The notes under the pieces were generated by a model. It was not told the DNA's origin, ran no database searches, and worked only from the letters and a program-made list of their open reading frames with translations. DNA of 64,000 nt. Source: Arion vulgaris (lineage: Eukaryota; Mollusca; Gastropoda; Stylommatophora; Arionidae). The DNA lies in assembly GCA_020796225.1 (NCBI GenBank), contig CM036756.1, positions 59,984,616 through 60,048,615 on the forward strand, in the 5' to 3' direction. Positions within the stretch are counted from its first letter, which is position 1; each line of letters begins with the position of its first letter. Made by a program: the position numbers and the translations under genes. Positions 9,951 to 20,652 of the stretch are shown here, in pieces.

Positions 9951-10714
9951 CAATATTCTTTTTAATAGAAAGTGTAAATTAAAGAACAATATTGCTCTGA
10001 TACAATGGATAGAAATGTAACAATATTCTTTTTAATAGAAAGTGTAAATTAAAGAACAATATTGCTCTGATACAATGGATAGAAATGTAACAATATTCTT
10101 TTTAATAGAAAGTGTAAATTAAAGAACAATATTGCTCTGATACAATGGATAGAAATGTAACAATATTCTTTTTAATAGAAAGTGTAAATTAAAGAACAAT
10201 ATTGCTCTGATACAATGGATAGAAATGTAACAATATTCTTTTTAATAGAAAGTGTAAATTAAAGAACAATATTGCTCTGATACAATGGATAGAAATGTAA
10301 CAATATTCTTTTTAATAGAAAGTGTAAATTAAAGAACAATATTGCTCTGATACAATGGATAGAAATGTAACAATATTCTTTTTAATAGAAAGTGTAAATT
10401 AAAGAACAATATTGCTCTGATACAATGGATAGAAATGTAACAATATTCTTTTTAATAGAAAGTGTAAATTAAAGAACAATATTGCTCTGATACAATGGAT
10501 AGAAATGTAACAATATTCTTTTTAATAGAAAGTGTAAATTAAAGAACAATATTGCTTTGATACAATGGATAGAAATGTAATAATATTCTTTTTAATAGAA
10601 AGTGTAAATTAAAGAACAATATTGCTCTGATACAATGGATAGAAATGTAACAATATTCTTTTTAATAGAAAGTGTAAATTAAAGAACAATATTGCTCTGA
10701 TACAATGGATAGAA
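9951..10714. repeat. 70-bp minisatellite, 11 near-identical monomers
   Basis: CAATATTCTTTTTAATAGAA recurs every 70 bp from 9951 to 10651. Only two or three substitutions are visible (one CTTTGA, one TAATAA), so the array is young. It is LINE-epsilon derived. Confidence 0.95.
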
Positions 10715-10840
10715 AGCAAAATGTCGGCCACGTAAAAGGTGGACCTCAGAGATAACAGAGTCAACGAAAGACACTATTTGTGAAGCCCACACAAGGGCTT
10801 GTTCTAGATCGTTGGTATAATATGTACTTATATCTTTTGT
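9951..10840 (+). mobile_element. LINE-epsilon fragment with internal 70-bp array
   Basis: Right of the array the frame continues KAKCRPRKRWTSEITESTKD followed by TICEAHTRA, the basic C-terminal block of a non-LTR ORF. The array monomer itself (GAAAGTGTAAATTAAAGAAC, GCTCTGATACAATGGATAGA) aligns with the reverse complement of 9650-9730. Confidence 0.65.
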
Positions 10841-10898
10841 ATAATTGTGGCTACCGTAGAGAAGATGATGTTTCAGTTTGATTTATCTAAAGTGTCCT

Positions 10899-11157
10899 CC
10901 TCTTCTTCTTCTTTGAAGTCTCCATATCGACCACTTGTTAACAACTCTTTGTGATTTGTATGTGATTCCCAGCCTAAGAGCGATTGTACATTGTGCCAGT
11001 TTTGCGACTACAAGTAGGCCAGCATATACGATTTCTGTGATGTTTTTTATTTACTAGGGTAGCTTCCCTAGGCTCCTAACTCAGTCGTCTCTTACGACAT
11101 GTCTTGTAGGTTGCAGTGTTACTATTCTTTGCTTCCCTTGAGAGACCTAACAACACA
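10899..11157 (-). mobile_element. S3-I element, complete
   Basis: CTCTTCTTCTTCTTTGAAGT (tail) through CTTACGACATGTCTTGTAGG (core) to ACCTAACAACACAC (5' end). Confidence 0.85.
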
Positions 11158-11185
11158 CAAACGATCTACATGGTCTAAAGCTATA

Positions 11186-11372
11186 GGATTGACTTCATTG
11201 CACCGGATTTTACCACATTCAGTCCAGTCCCTATCCGCAGAAATGACATGCCACCTACCGAGAGTATTGTACAAAGCACGAACTCCGTACCTCCGGCAAC
11301 AGATCCTAGAACCCACGACTTTCGGAACGCAAGGCGAAGGTTTAACCACTTCACCACGTATACCCCACAATG
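11186..11372 (-). mobile_element. S2 SINE with small internal deletion
   Basis: Reverse-strand tail GATTGACTTCATTGCACCGG, body GCAAAGCACGAACTC, head TTTAACCACTTCACCACG. The stretch between body and box B is missing. Confidence 0.8.
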
Positions 11373-11769
11373 ACTAGATTTGAACAGATAACAACTGACT
11401 AACATACCAACTGTTCAACCACAATAAAGAAAGAACATTCTAGTAAATTTGATTGAGACACGCAACGAATGAACGAAGAACATATGTTATAAAACTCGAA
11501 ATATTATGTGAAAAAAAAAAAGAAATCGAATGTGGTCGACACCTGTAAGATTTTGGGAAAATCTGGAACAGTTTTAAAATTCTCATCTTTCATCTAATTT
11601 ATACAGAATGGCAGATATAATGGTAAACAAAAAAGTGTACTATTTCAAGAAGACATAACGTATTCTTCTTCTACGACCGTTTTACATCAGAAAATTATAA
11701 AACCATTCTTTGTGGTTTTTGATTTGCACCTTGTAACGTAAATTCGTTGTGGTAATTGGCATAATATAT
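11373..11769. other. Unassigned AT-rich spacer
   Basis: Includes an 11-A run near 11510; nothing else recognised. Confidence 0.4.
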
Positions 11770-11982
11770 TCGTTATATCAGTAGGCATGTACATTCGTTG
11801 TACCAGTAGTCATGCATATTCATTGCACCAGTAGGTATGCACATTGTTGTTTGAAGCAGTAGGCATGCACATTCGGTGTACCAGTAGGCATGCACATTCG
11901 TTGTACCAGTAGGTATGTACATTCGTTGTACCAGTAGGCATGCACATTCGTTGTACCAGTAGGTATGCACATTCGGTGTGTG
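11770..11982. repeat. 25-bp minisatellite, about 8 monomers
   Basis: Monomer CCAGTAGGCATGCACATTCG + TTGTA. The period is not divisible by 3, so three overlapping reverse-strand ORFs (YWYNECACL-type) appear; these are artefacts. Confidence 0.95.
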
Positions 11983-11989
11983 CATACTT

Positions 11990-12838
11990 TTTTAGGTCTT
12001 CCTCCATAAAGTAACACCAAAAAAACCCGCAATTTTAGAAGTCCATCCATCCCTTGAGGTGCACCAGAGCATTGTTAGTCTTATACCTCGTCGTCAACGT
12101 TATCCGGCCTACAGCACAGAAATGTGGGTTCGGCGTGTGTGATCTATTTACCATCAGCAGGATACTAATTTTCACTGTGTAGTCTTTCCTAAAAAAATAT
12201 TAGCCGACCCCAATTCTGCTGGATGCAGAACAAGACGCAGAACATACCTTGTAGATCACAAGAAATAACAAATTAAATATAGCTATATCTATATAACATA
12301 AACCAATTGTGTAAATTTAAAGGCACAAAATATCTACATAATAACATTGACTTTGTAGATAATTTAGTCATAAGAACAAATGATGAAACAAACAAATACA
12401 TTGAACGTTCAACTTTTTTATCCTCTAACAGCTAAACAACATTGAGCGAGTGACATATGCCGTTGATATGACATTGTGTTTGAACTATCAGATCTGAGAT
12501 GTCAATGTTCTACAGTTTTTCTAGTTCATTGACAGTTAGTTGAATGAAAGCATCTTATTTCTTCTTTTTTTTTCCCTTAAAACGGTCCAACAAAATAGTC
12601 AGTAACTAACACACATTTTGGTGTCTACAACAGAAACAATTAAATCATTTTACTTCGTTGAATTAGCCATTGAATGTTTTCTAGATTTTAAAATACGAAA
12701 TATTTTTAAGATATATTCTAGAACGTCAAGTCTTGAAACCAGTTAAACAATATTTTACAGATTACTAATTTCATTGTATTAATGTAATTATTTATTATTA
12801 AATTGACACTAACTTCAGAATTAAACTTTTATAGTACG
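11990..12838. other. Unassigned AT-rich spacer
   Basis: No repeat family or coding signal recognised. Confidence 0.4.
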
Positions 12839-12842
12839 TTAA

Positions 12843-12980
12843 CCCCTTCACTCGTCTGAGCCGTTATGGTGCCTCGCTGTATTCTTTGAAAGGAGGCAAA
12901 GAAAGTATACTGGCTAACTCAGTATACATTGCGATATAAGTCCGGCCGGAGGTAAAAAAATAATGACGGAGTGAAACGGT
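12843..12980. mobile_element. 138-bp piggyBac-like MITE candidate
   Basis: Flanked by TTAA at 12839-12842 and 12981-12984. Ends are imperfect inverted repeats: CCCCTTCACTCGTC at the left and the complement of GACGGAGTGAAACGGT at the right. TTAA duplication is the piggyBac signature. Only one copy was found, so the call rests on the termini. Confidence 0.55.
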
Positions 12981-13009
12981 TTAAGCCTTCTGACAAAAAC
13001 CTTTTACTC

Positions 13010-13075
13010 AGCGTCAATTTACCCACAAGACACCTCATTTGCACCAATTTACCCACAAGACATCTCATTTGCCAA
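13010..13075. repeat. Short tandem duplication
   Basis: CAATTTACCCACAAGACA occurs twice, about 30 bp apart. Confidence 0.7.
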
Positions 13076-13079
13076 CATT

Positions 13080-13911
13080 TTTTTTTTAAATTATCAACAA
13101 AAAAGTTTAAAAGATTCATGTAATGCAACTTGTATGTAATTGTTTGTCAAATACATCGGTTAGTTTAGAAATCTAGCTTCAAGACTTCATATTATGATAT
13201 GAGAAATAGTTCTCTGGTGATTAACATAAGGAAGTTGTAATATATGTTGTTATAGCAACATTATAAAAAGCAGGATGTAAATGCATGAGCTTAGTGTGCT
13301 TGTACTTAGAGTTAGACAATGGGTGCCGTAAGAAATAAGGGGTTGTGGTTCGAATCCTGTATTTGGTAATATGGTTTTTTTTCAGATAGCCCCTAATACT
13401 TGTTCACTATCTGTTTATTTGTTATATTTATTTGCCCGGTACTTCCCACGGGGTTTGTAACACTCTTTAGTCACTTCATACTATGAGTTAGTCGCTTGTA
13501 AGCAATATTTGTTTTCGTTATGTGTTTGGGTCACTTTTAACATTTGGAATACAGTGTTCTGTTGATACTATATTGCTCCCTTCGTGAACATATTGATATT
13601 GAGAATGTTTTTATCATGAATGTATGCACGCGATTATCCAGATATCAAATCCTGGACTATGTTCTTTTCTTGATACTATTTCGATATTGTTCGCACGCAG
13701 AGTAAACAAGATGTGACAGCTGACTTTTCTTGAAACAGCTGTAGATTGGTGTCACTTTGCACACAGATTGGAAGACATATGTGCGATAGAGAAGCTGGTA
13801 AACTTAAGTTAAGAGAACTTAGGAGATATGATTCTCGCGAATTAAAGAAGAAAGTAGTTTTAATTATAGCTGTGGGGCTTATTAACGTATGCATTTTATT
13901 TATTTTTTCGA
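13080..13911. other. Unassigned spacer
   Basis: A box B-like GGTTCGAATCC sits at 13348 without a matching box A or family relative, so I make no SINE call. The ORF 13746-14114 (+) runs into S1 and is not a gene. Confidence 0.4.
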
Positions 13912-14099
13912 TCCAGAAGCACTTGAGCTTTCAGCTGTTCGACCCGGTGCGAAAAGACATCGTAACCCTTCGGTTCGGTGCCACGAACACCGTAAATCTG
14001 GAGAATCTGTGGCTTTTCTGCCAGACCGCGGAATTTAACCGCACTCACAGGGGGCTTGCACCCGTCGTCCAACGCGTTACGAGCACTGGGCAGGCGGGC
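13912..14099 (-). mobile_element. S1 SINE
   Basis: T-run then CGATCCAGAAGCACTTGAGC to the inverted tRNA-like head ending CAGGCGGGC. No clear TSD. Confidence 0.85.
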
Positions 14100-14356
14100 G
14101 ATACGTTTCTGTAAAGATATGCCACAATTTTCATTTTCATTTTGTAAGTGAACATTGTAGGTTTTTTTTCTCCAAAATGGAATGGAATTTGTATTTAAAA
14201 AAACGAAGTGGTGAACTGACATGTATATTGATAATAAATTGCACATTCAGTTTATTAAACACTATCAGATAATGAAGAGTCTTGTGAGGACACGTCAAGC
14301 ACATTTTTCTCACACACAGATGTGAGATATTCATTTATAATGTATTTTCAATTTCT

Positions 14357-15470
14357 CTATCTTCTTCATCTTCGTCTTTGGACGATCTATATCGACTCCC
14401 TTGTTAAACCCCTCTTTGGGATTTGTATGTGATCTAAACCTAAGAGCGATTATACGTTGTGTCAGTTAGCCAGTATGGAAGGCCTGAATATCTGATTTTT
14501 ATTGACTAATGTAGCTTCTCTATAGTCCTGCTTACTCTCCTCTTATAATATACCTTGCAGGTGGCAGTGTTATTATATAATATACCTTGCAGGTCGCAGT
14601 GTTATTATATAATATACCTTGCAGGTTGCAGTGTTATTATATAATATACCTTGCAGGTGGCAGTGTTATTATATAATATACCTTGCAGGTCGCAGTGTTA
14701 TTATATAATATACCTTGCAGGTCGCAGTGTTATTATATAATATACCTTGCAGGTCGCAGTGTTATTATATAATATACCTTGCAGGTGGCAGTGTTATTAT
14801 ATAATATACCTTGCAGGTCGCAGTGTTATTATATAATATACCTTGCAGGTCGCAGTGTTATTATATAATATACCTTGCAGGTCGCAGTGTTATTATATAA
14901 TATACCTTGCAGGTGGCAGTGTTATTATATAATATACCTTGCAGGTGGCAGTGTTATTATATAATATACCTTGCAGGTTGCAGTGTTATTATATAATATA
15001 CCTTGCAGGTGGCAGTGTTATTATATAATATACCTTGCAGGTCGCAGTGTTATTATATAATATACCTTGCAGGTGGCAGTGTTATTATATAATATACCTT
15101 GCAGGTCGCAGTGTTATTATATAATATACCTTGCAGGTGGCAGTGTTATTATATAATATACCTTGCAGGTTGCAGTGTTATTATATAATATACCTTGCAG
15201 GTGGCAGTGTTATTATATAATATACCTTGCAGGTTGCAGTGTTATTATATAATATACCTTGCAGGTGGCAGTGTTATTATATAATATACCTTGCAGGTGG
15301 CAGTGTTATTATATAATATACCTTGCAGGTTGCAGTGTTATTATATAATATACCTTGCAGGTGGCAGTGTTATTATATAATATACCTTGCAGGTGGCAGT
15401 GTTATTATATAATATACCTTGCAGGTGCAGTGTTATTATTGTTTGCTCCTAGGAACCCAAGCAATACAAG
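14357..15470 (-). mobile_element. S3-I element split by a 32-bp array
   Basis: The left part (14357-14549) follows S3-I from tail to core with much divergence. At the core segment ATACCTTGCAGG-CGCAGTGTTA the sequence enters a long array, and at 15425-15470 it leaves as TTATTGTTTGCTCCTAGGAA, the rest of the S3 5' region. Confidence 0.8.
14550..15440. repeat. 32-bp minisatellite, about 28 monomers, from S3 core
   Basis: Monomer ATACCTTGCAGGTGGCAGTG + TTATTATATAAT. Position 14 alternates G/C/T among monomers (GTGG, GTCG, GTTG) in mixed order. It starts and ends inside one S3-I copy. Confidence 0.95.
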
Positions 15471-16165
15471 AGTGCAATTCTCTCCTCCAACTCCTCCCTC
15501 TTTTCTCCCTCTTTCGATCCCTTTTCCTCTAATTTCCTTCAGTAACGTGATTCCTACATCTTGTGAATGCAAATGATGTAATTTATAGGAGGTTTTAAAC
15601 ATATAAATATTTCGTCCCATTTATGCATTTTCCTAATATTTCAGGTCAGTCAATGGCATCTAAAAAAGTTGCCACTTCAGACATAGATAATAAAAGTGCC
15701 ACCCTGAAATGTAGAAAACATTACCCGCTAAGTAGCAATAAAGACAATGAAACATTACTACATCAGTTATCTTATTTACATGGAAATGAGACATAAATGA
15801 ACCAACCTGTCAAGAAGTTAATGGAAAAATCAACGAACTTTAAAAAGATCTGAGGTGCCACAACATTGTGTCAGTTTCCAGATGAATATAAGCTTTCATA
15901 TGAGAATCTAATCATACAGAAATTGATGGGAATGCCTTGCATCGCGTAAGCCGTGGTAGATAGGAAATAAGTAGTATGGTTTTTTAATCATGTTTGAAGA
16001 AGATAAAGGTTAGGGTGTGTCAAGACAACAAGAACATTATTGGATCAAATGGTAGAAAACGGAATTGAGGAGAATATTTGTAGTTTGTTAGAATCGTACC
16101 ACGGTGAAGGTTAATATGAGAATTGACAAACGCACATGATACATCAAGTTTTGTTAGTACTGTCA
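15441..16165. other. Unassigned spacer with pyrimidine-rich tract
   Basis: 15478-15545 is C/T rich. A 47-codon ORF at 15653-15796 (+) follows an acceptor-like TAATATTTCAG; see separate entry. Nothing else recognised. Confidence 0.4.
15653..15796 (+). CDS. Weak candidate exon or small ORF
   Basis: ATG to TAA, 47 codons (MASKKVATSDIDNKSATLKC...), just after a CTAATATTTCAG splice-acceptor-like stretch. A second short open segment in another frame follows (ATTLCQFPDEYKLSYENL, about 15845-15945), which could be a decayed continuation. No family recognised; chance is quite possible. Confidence 0.15.
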   Translation: MASKKVATSDIDNKSATLKCRKHYPLSSNKDNETLLHQLSYLHGNET

Positions 16166-16370
16166 ACTCATAAGCAAATCGAAAAGTTGTTACATCAAAG
16201 CGAAAAGTTATTACATAAAATCGAAAATTTGTTACAGCAAATCGAAAAGTTGTTACAGCAAATCAAAAAGTTGTTACATCAAATCGAAAAGTTGTTACAG
16301 CAAATCGAAAAGTTGTTACATCAAATCGAAAAGTTGTTATAGCAAATTGAAAAGTTGTTACAGATAAAGA
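16166..16370. repeat. 21-bp minisatellite with 7-residue periodic frame
   Basis: About nine monomers of CAAATCGAAAAGTTGTTACA + T/G. The + frame 16136-16342 gives repeated QIEKLLH/Q heptads. No promoter, splice or homology evidence for a gene. Confidence 0.9.
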
Positions 16371-16810
16371 AAATGCAATTTCTCTTGATATGACTGAAGT
16401 TCTACGACTGGAGATGTACAATATACGTATTGAGGAACAGATTATAAGTGGCGTAACGATACGACACTGAAGAAAGGCATCAGCATTACGGAGTCACCGA
16501 TAGCAAAGTTGTTAACACTCTGCTCTAGTGACCATGTGTCGTGGATATTTCGTGGTTCGATTTCAGCTTGGCCACAAATAATCGGTGTACACACTGTACA
16601 AGGTTGAAATACAGGAGACTCGGATCACGTACTTGAGAATTGCAATTACAAGTATTTCTAAAGTAAGGGGGATACTTGGTGACACGAAAAAGCAAGCATG
16701 CACGCATAAATCTATCAGAGACGTTATATTATGCGACATGAGTGCGCTTGTCTTCATAGCGGACGAGCTTTAGAAAATGTACGTTACTAGTGATTAACAC
16801 TAGGGATACC
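16371..16810. other. Unassigned spacer
   Basis: No feature recognised. Confidence 0.4.
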
Positions 16811-17299
16811 TTCTTCTTCTTCTGCTTCGAACGCTTCATATCGATCATTTGTTAAACCATTCTTTGTGATCTGTATTTATTTTCCGATTCAGAGGCACTT
16901 GAACTTTCAGCTCTACGGCTCGGTGCCATGGACATCGTAACCCTTCGGTTCGGTGCCACGAACACCGTAAATCTGGAGAACCTGTGACTTTTCTGCCAGC
17001 CAGCGGAATTGAACCGTACTCACAGGGGGCTCGTCACCCGTCGTCCAATGCGCTACGAATACACTGGGCAGCGGGCTTGTGATATGTATGTGATCTGAGC
17101 CTAAGAACGATTGTACGTTGTGTCAGTTACGCGCCTATATATCCAGAAGACAGCATATCCTATTTCTGCGATGTTTTTTTGTTTACTATCGTATCTTCCC
17201 TAGGTCCTTACCTTAGTCGCCTTTAAAGATAGGACTTATATTGTCGCAGTGTTACTATTCTTTGCTCTCATTTGCGAGCCCTGTCCACACATGGGCAAA
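16811..17299 (-). mobile_element. S3-I element interrupted by S1
   Basis: S3-I tail and 3' part at 16811-16876, then an S1 insertion, then the remaining S3-I body 17077-17299 to ACACATGGGCAAAC. The host element reads through once the S1 and one TSD copy are removed. Confidence 0.9.
16877..17076 (-). mobile_element. S1 SINE nested in S3-I, with 13-bp TSD
   Basis: Flanks TTGTGATCTGTAT (16864-16876) and TTGTGATATGTAT (17077-17089) differ at one base. The T-run at the left is the reversed poly(A) tail. Confidence 0.9.
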
Positions 17300-17351
17300 C
17301 ACTAGTCATATGAAGTTGAGGAGGTATATTATCACCCACGTTAGTCGACTT

Positions 17352-17565
17352 TTTTTTTTTTTTTTTTACCGATCCAGAAGCACTTGAGTTTTTCAGCTCT
17401 TCGGCTCAGTGCCATGGACATCGTAACCCTTCGGTTCGGTGCCACGAACACTGTAAATCTGGGGAATCTGTGGTTTTTTCTACCATTCCGCGGAATTGAA
17501 CCCGCACACACAGAGGGATAGTCACCCGTAGTCCAACGCGCTACGAACACGCTTGGCAGACGGGC
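17352..17565 (-). mobile_element. S1 SINE with exact 13-bp TSD
   Basis: TSD CGTTAGTCGACTT at 17339-17351 and 17566-17578. The T-run, body and inverted tRNA-like head are complete. The perfect TSD indicates a recent insertion. Confidence 0.95.
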
Positions 17566-17578
17566 CGTTAGTCGACTT

Positions 17579-18030
17579 AGAACATCATAAAATGAATAGA
17601 AGAGATCGATACGAGAGACGGAAATAGCTCAAGAAAGAGACAATGGATGAAGGAAACGTGAAGAGAGAGTTAGGGAAATAAATTGAGAAAAAGAAAGAAA
17701 AAATGAGTAGGAGAAAGGTTGATTTGTTGCTCCTGCAACTTTAAACTCTCATCTCAATCAAATATGTTTGTTATCACATCGATGTTATATATCTGACTAA
17801 TCAATGGTAACAGGACTTTGCATGCTTCTAGATGTATACATAGACATACATCTTACAGATAAGTCTATGTCTGGTAGGACTTGTCTATATTAACTAGCAA
17901 TTTTAGAAACATTAATCACGGATACCACTAATTCGTTGATTAATTGACAGAACTGTTATAACTGTATTTCAGTGAATTGAAATGCGGGCTTCTATTCTCT
18001 TTCTTTTCTTTTTCTTTCTTTTTTCTTTAA
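17579..18030. other. Unassigned spacer
   Basis: Purine-rich 17600-17720, otherwise AT-rich. Nothing recognised. Confidence 0.4.
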
Positions 18031-18031
18031 G

Positions 18032-18240
18032 GATTGACTTCATTGCACCGGGTTTTACCCCATATGGCTCGGTCCCTTTCAGCAGAAATGGCACGCCACC
18101 TGCCGATAGTATTGCACAAAGCACGAACTCCCTAGCTTCGGCAACAATCCTAGGGTCTCTGAAAATAAATTGCACTCGTGAACAGAAGGTCGCGGTCCGG
18201 ATTCGAACCTACGACCTACGACTAGCAAGGTAAAGGACTT
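18032..18240 (-). mobile_element. S2 SINE, head broken by a 40-bp array
   Basis: Tail GATTGACTTCATTGCACCGG, body to box B region GATTCGAACCTACGACC, then GACTAGCAAGGTAAAGGACT. The box A end is lost where the array starts. Confidence 0.85.
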
Positions 18241-18260
18241 ACTGCAAATATAGATCGCAG

Positions 18261-18747
18261 ATGCAATGTCCGATTTTCGTAGCAACAGCGAGATTTATTG
18301 ATGCAATGTCCGATCTTCGTAGCAACAGCGAGATTTCTTGATGCAATGTCCGATCTTCGTAGCAACAGCGAGATTTCTTGATGCAATGTCCGATCTTCGT
18401 AGCAACAGCGAGATTTCTTGATGCAATGTCCGATCTTCGTAGCAACAGCGAGATTTCTTGATGCAATGTCCGATCTTCGTAGCAACAGCGAGATTTCTTG
18501 ATGCAATGTCCGATCTTCGTAGCAACAGCGAGATTTCTTGATGCAATGTCCGATCTTCGTAGCAACAGCGAGATTTCTTGATGCAATGTCCGATCTTCGT
18601 AGCAACAGCGAGATTTCTTGATGCAATGTCCGATCTTCGTAGCAACAGCGAGATTTCTTGATGCAATGTCCGATCTTCGTAGCAACAGCGAGATTTCTTG
18701 ATGCAATGTCCGATCTTCGTAGCAACAGCGAGATTTCTTGATGCAAT
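18261..18747. repeat. 40-bp minisatellite, about 12 monomers
   Basis: Monomer ATGCAATGTCCGATCTTCGT + AGCAACAGCGAGATTTCTTG, almost perfectly uniform apart from the first copy. All three reverse frames are open (155-174 codons) because 40 is not divisible by 3 and the monomer lacks stops. Abuts the truncated S2 head. Confidence 0.95.
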
Positions 18748-19057
18748 TTTGAAGATTGTGAAATGTGTAGGCAAGTTACTTTAGCTTACATTTTGATGTA
18801 TTGTATCATGTAAGCAGATTTCCATCATACTCTTATTGTAATTGTTAATGTTTTTTTTACATACTTAACTACAACACTTGATCTAAGCTTTTTGTTGATT
18901 GTCGTTAAGACTAGAAATTTGATCTCAAGTACATTGAAAACATGAAGGTTATGGAAGCATGATCATGTTGTTATAGGCAGGAACCGAGTACTTTTGAATT
19001 GAGGGGCAAACACCGTATCTGCACATCACATAGGCCCTCGAATATGGTTCACTGCTT
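18748..19057. other. Unassigned spacer
   Basis: AT-rich, nothing recognised. Confidence 0.4.
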
Positions 19058-19317
19058 CGTCTTCTTCTTCAAACGCTCTATATCGACCACTTGTTAACCA
19101 CTCTTTGTGATTTGTATGAGATCTGAGCTTAAGAGCGATTGTACTTTGTACCAGTTATGTGCTACAAGTAGGCCAGCACATCCAATTTATGCGGTGTTTT
19201 TTATTTATTAGGATAGTTTACCTAGATCCCCTACCTCAGTCTTCTCTTACACGCCTTGTAGGTGACAATTTTACTATTCTTTGCTCCTTTTGCAAGCCCC
19301 GACAATACATGGGTGTA
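19058..19317 (-). mobile_element. S3-I element
   Basis: CTTCTTCTTCAAACGCTCTA (tail) to CGACAATACATGGGTG (5' end). Confidence 0.85.
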
Positions 19318-19338
19318 CTTCACTGCAAACTAGCAACT

Positions 19339-19640
19339 AAATTGCATACAACATGACTTTTATTACTCTCCCAGTTCATGACCTGGTAGACATTGCATAA
19401 ATTGCATACAACATGACTTTTATTACTCTCCCAGTTCATGACCTGGTAGACATTGCATAAATTGCATACAACATGACTTTTATTACTCTCCCAGTTCATG
19501 ACCTGGTAGACATTGCATAAATTGCATACAACATGACTTTTATTACTCTCCCAGTTCATGACCTGGTAGAAATTGCATAAATTGCATACAACATGATCTT
19601 CATTACTCTCCCAGTTCATGACCTGGTAGACATTACATTG
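19339..19640. repeat. 60-bp tandem repeat, five copies
   Basis: AAATTGCATACAACATGACT recurs every 60 bp. It starts 20 bp beyond the 5' edge of the S3-I element; the last monomer is slightly diverged. The reverse-strand 107-codon ORF (NCNVYQVMNWESNKSHVV...) is an in-frame repeat product. Confidence 0.95.
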
Positions 19641-19667
19641 CATGTAGATAACCTCATCGACCTAGAC

Positions 19668-20129
19668 CATAGATTCCCAAACGTTTTCGGCCCACCGTCC
19701 ACTTTGCACAACATAAACTTTGTAACGCCCCCCCTCCACATTATAATAGTTTGCCAACGCCCCCACCCCCCACTCCCACATATATACATGCTCTATTTTA
19801 TCTTTGACATAGAAAATTGATACATATTTCTGTCATACATAGTCAATTTTCAAATGATTATATGCATGTGATAGAAAATGATGAAAAAAATGGATCTTGT
19901 GAGACGAGCATAAGATGAATTAAAAAGCAGAATTCAAATTTTAAATGATTATTCAATCGCAAAATCACGAAGATAATTTATTTTAAAATATTTATTATTA
20001 ATTTCTTCTTTAAGAAGCCACAATCCCTTATCGCCTGAACACGCCCAACATTCTTTTGAACCCACTATCGCTCCCCTAGAACGCTTCAGCGCCCACTGGG
20101 GGTGGTGGCGCCCACTTTGGGAAGTGCTG
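19668..20129. mobile_element. 462-bp hAT-like MITE with exact 8-bp TSD, family M2
   Basis: Termini CATAGATTCCCAAAC and CAGCACTTCCCAAAG (right end complemented) are imperfect inverted repeats. ACCTAGAC occurs at 19660-19667 and 20130-20137. G/C-rich ends flank an AT-rich middle. No transposase ORF. A relic relative is at 2334. Confidence 0.9.
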
Positions 20130-20137
20130 ACCTAGAC

Positions 20138-20652
20138 AAATCATGGACTCACCTGTTGTCAATAAATTACATGTTTTCACAGTATATTTATTTCTATGTC
20201 CTAATGTTGGTTGGTTACGCTTGATTGCATGCTGACTCACGTTGTCTGCTCTTGATTGCATGCTGACTCACGTCGTCTGTTACATGCTGAATAACCACAG
20301 CAAAATTGTAGTTTTCAAATTGTTCAATTAGCTTGTAGGCGATGAATTAACATATCTCTCTCGCGCGATCACCCTTAGACTTATGTACCAGAATTCATCA
20401 TTAAATCTGATTCATGCAGCATTAGCATGGATGGGTTTCGTCACATCTTCAGCGCCATTTGGAGCTCTGGTGCTTATCCTTCGGTGATGTGCGGTTTTAG
20501 CCAGCGTTTACTGGGTTCGCTCTCCGTCAGCCTTTGACTGTCCCCAGTCTACCTGCAAGGCAGCAGGACGAATTAACATATATTTGATTAAGCACAATTA
20601 ATAAGCGTTGGTGGTTCGGATTAGCGTATTTTAAAAAAGGTCCAAAGACGAA
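20138..20652. other. Unassigned spacer with a 30-bp duplication
   Basis: CTTGATTGCATGCTGACTCA occurs twice at 20219-20280. A GC-richer block 20400-20570 looks like it could be an old repeat but has no second copy here. Confidence 0.4.

Noticed and set aside
18222..18774. Three overlapping reverse-strand ORFs of 155-174 codons
   Set aside because: 40-bp monomer without stops; period not divisible by 3 opens every frame.
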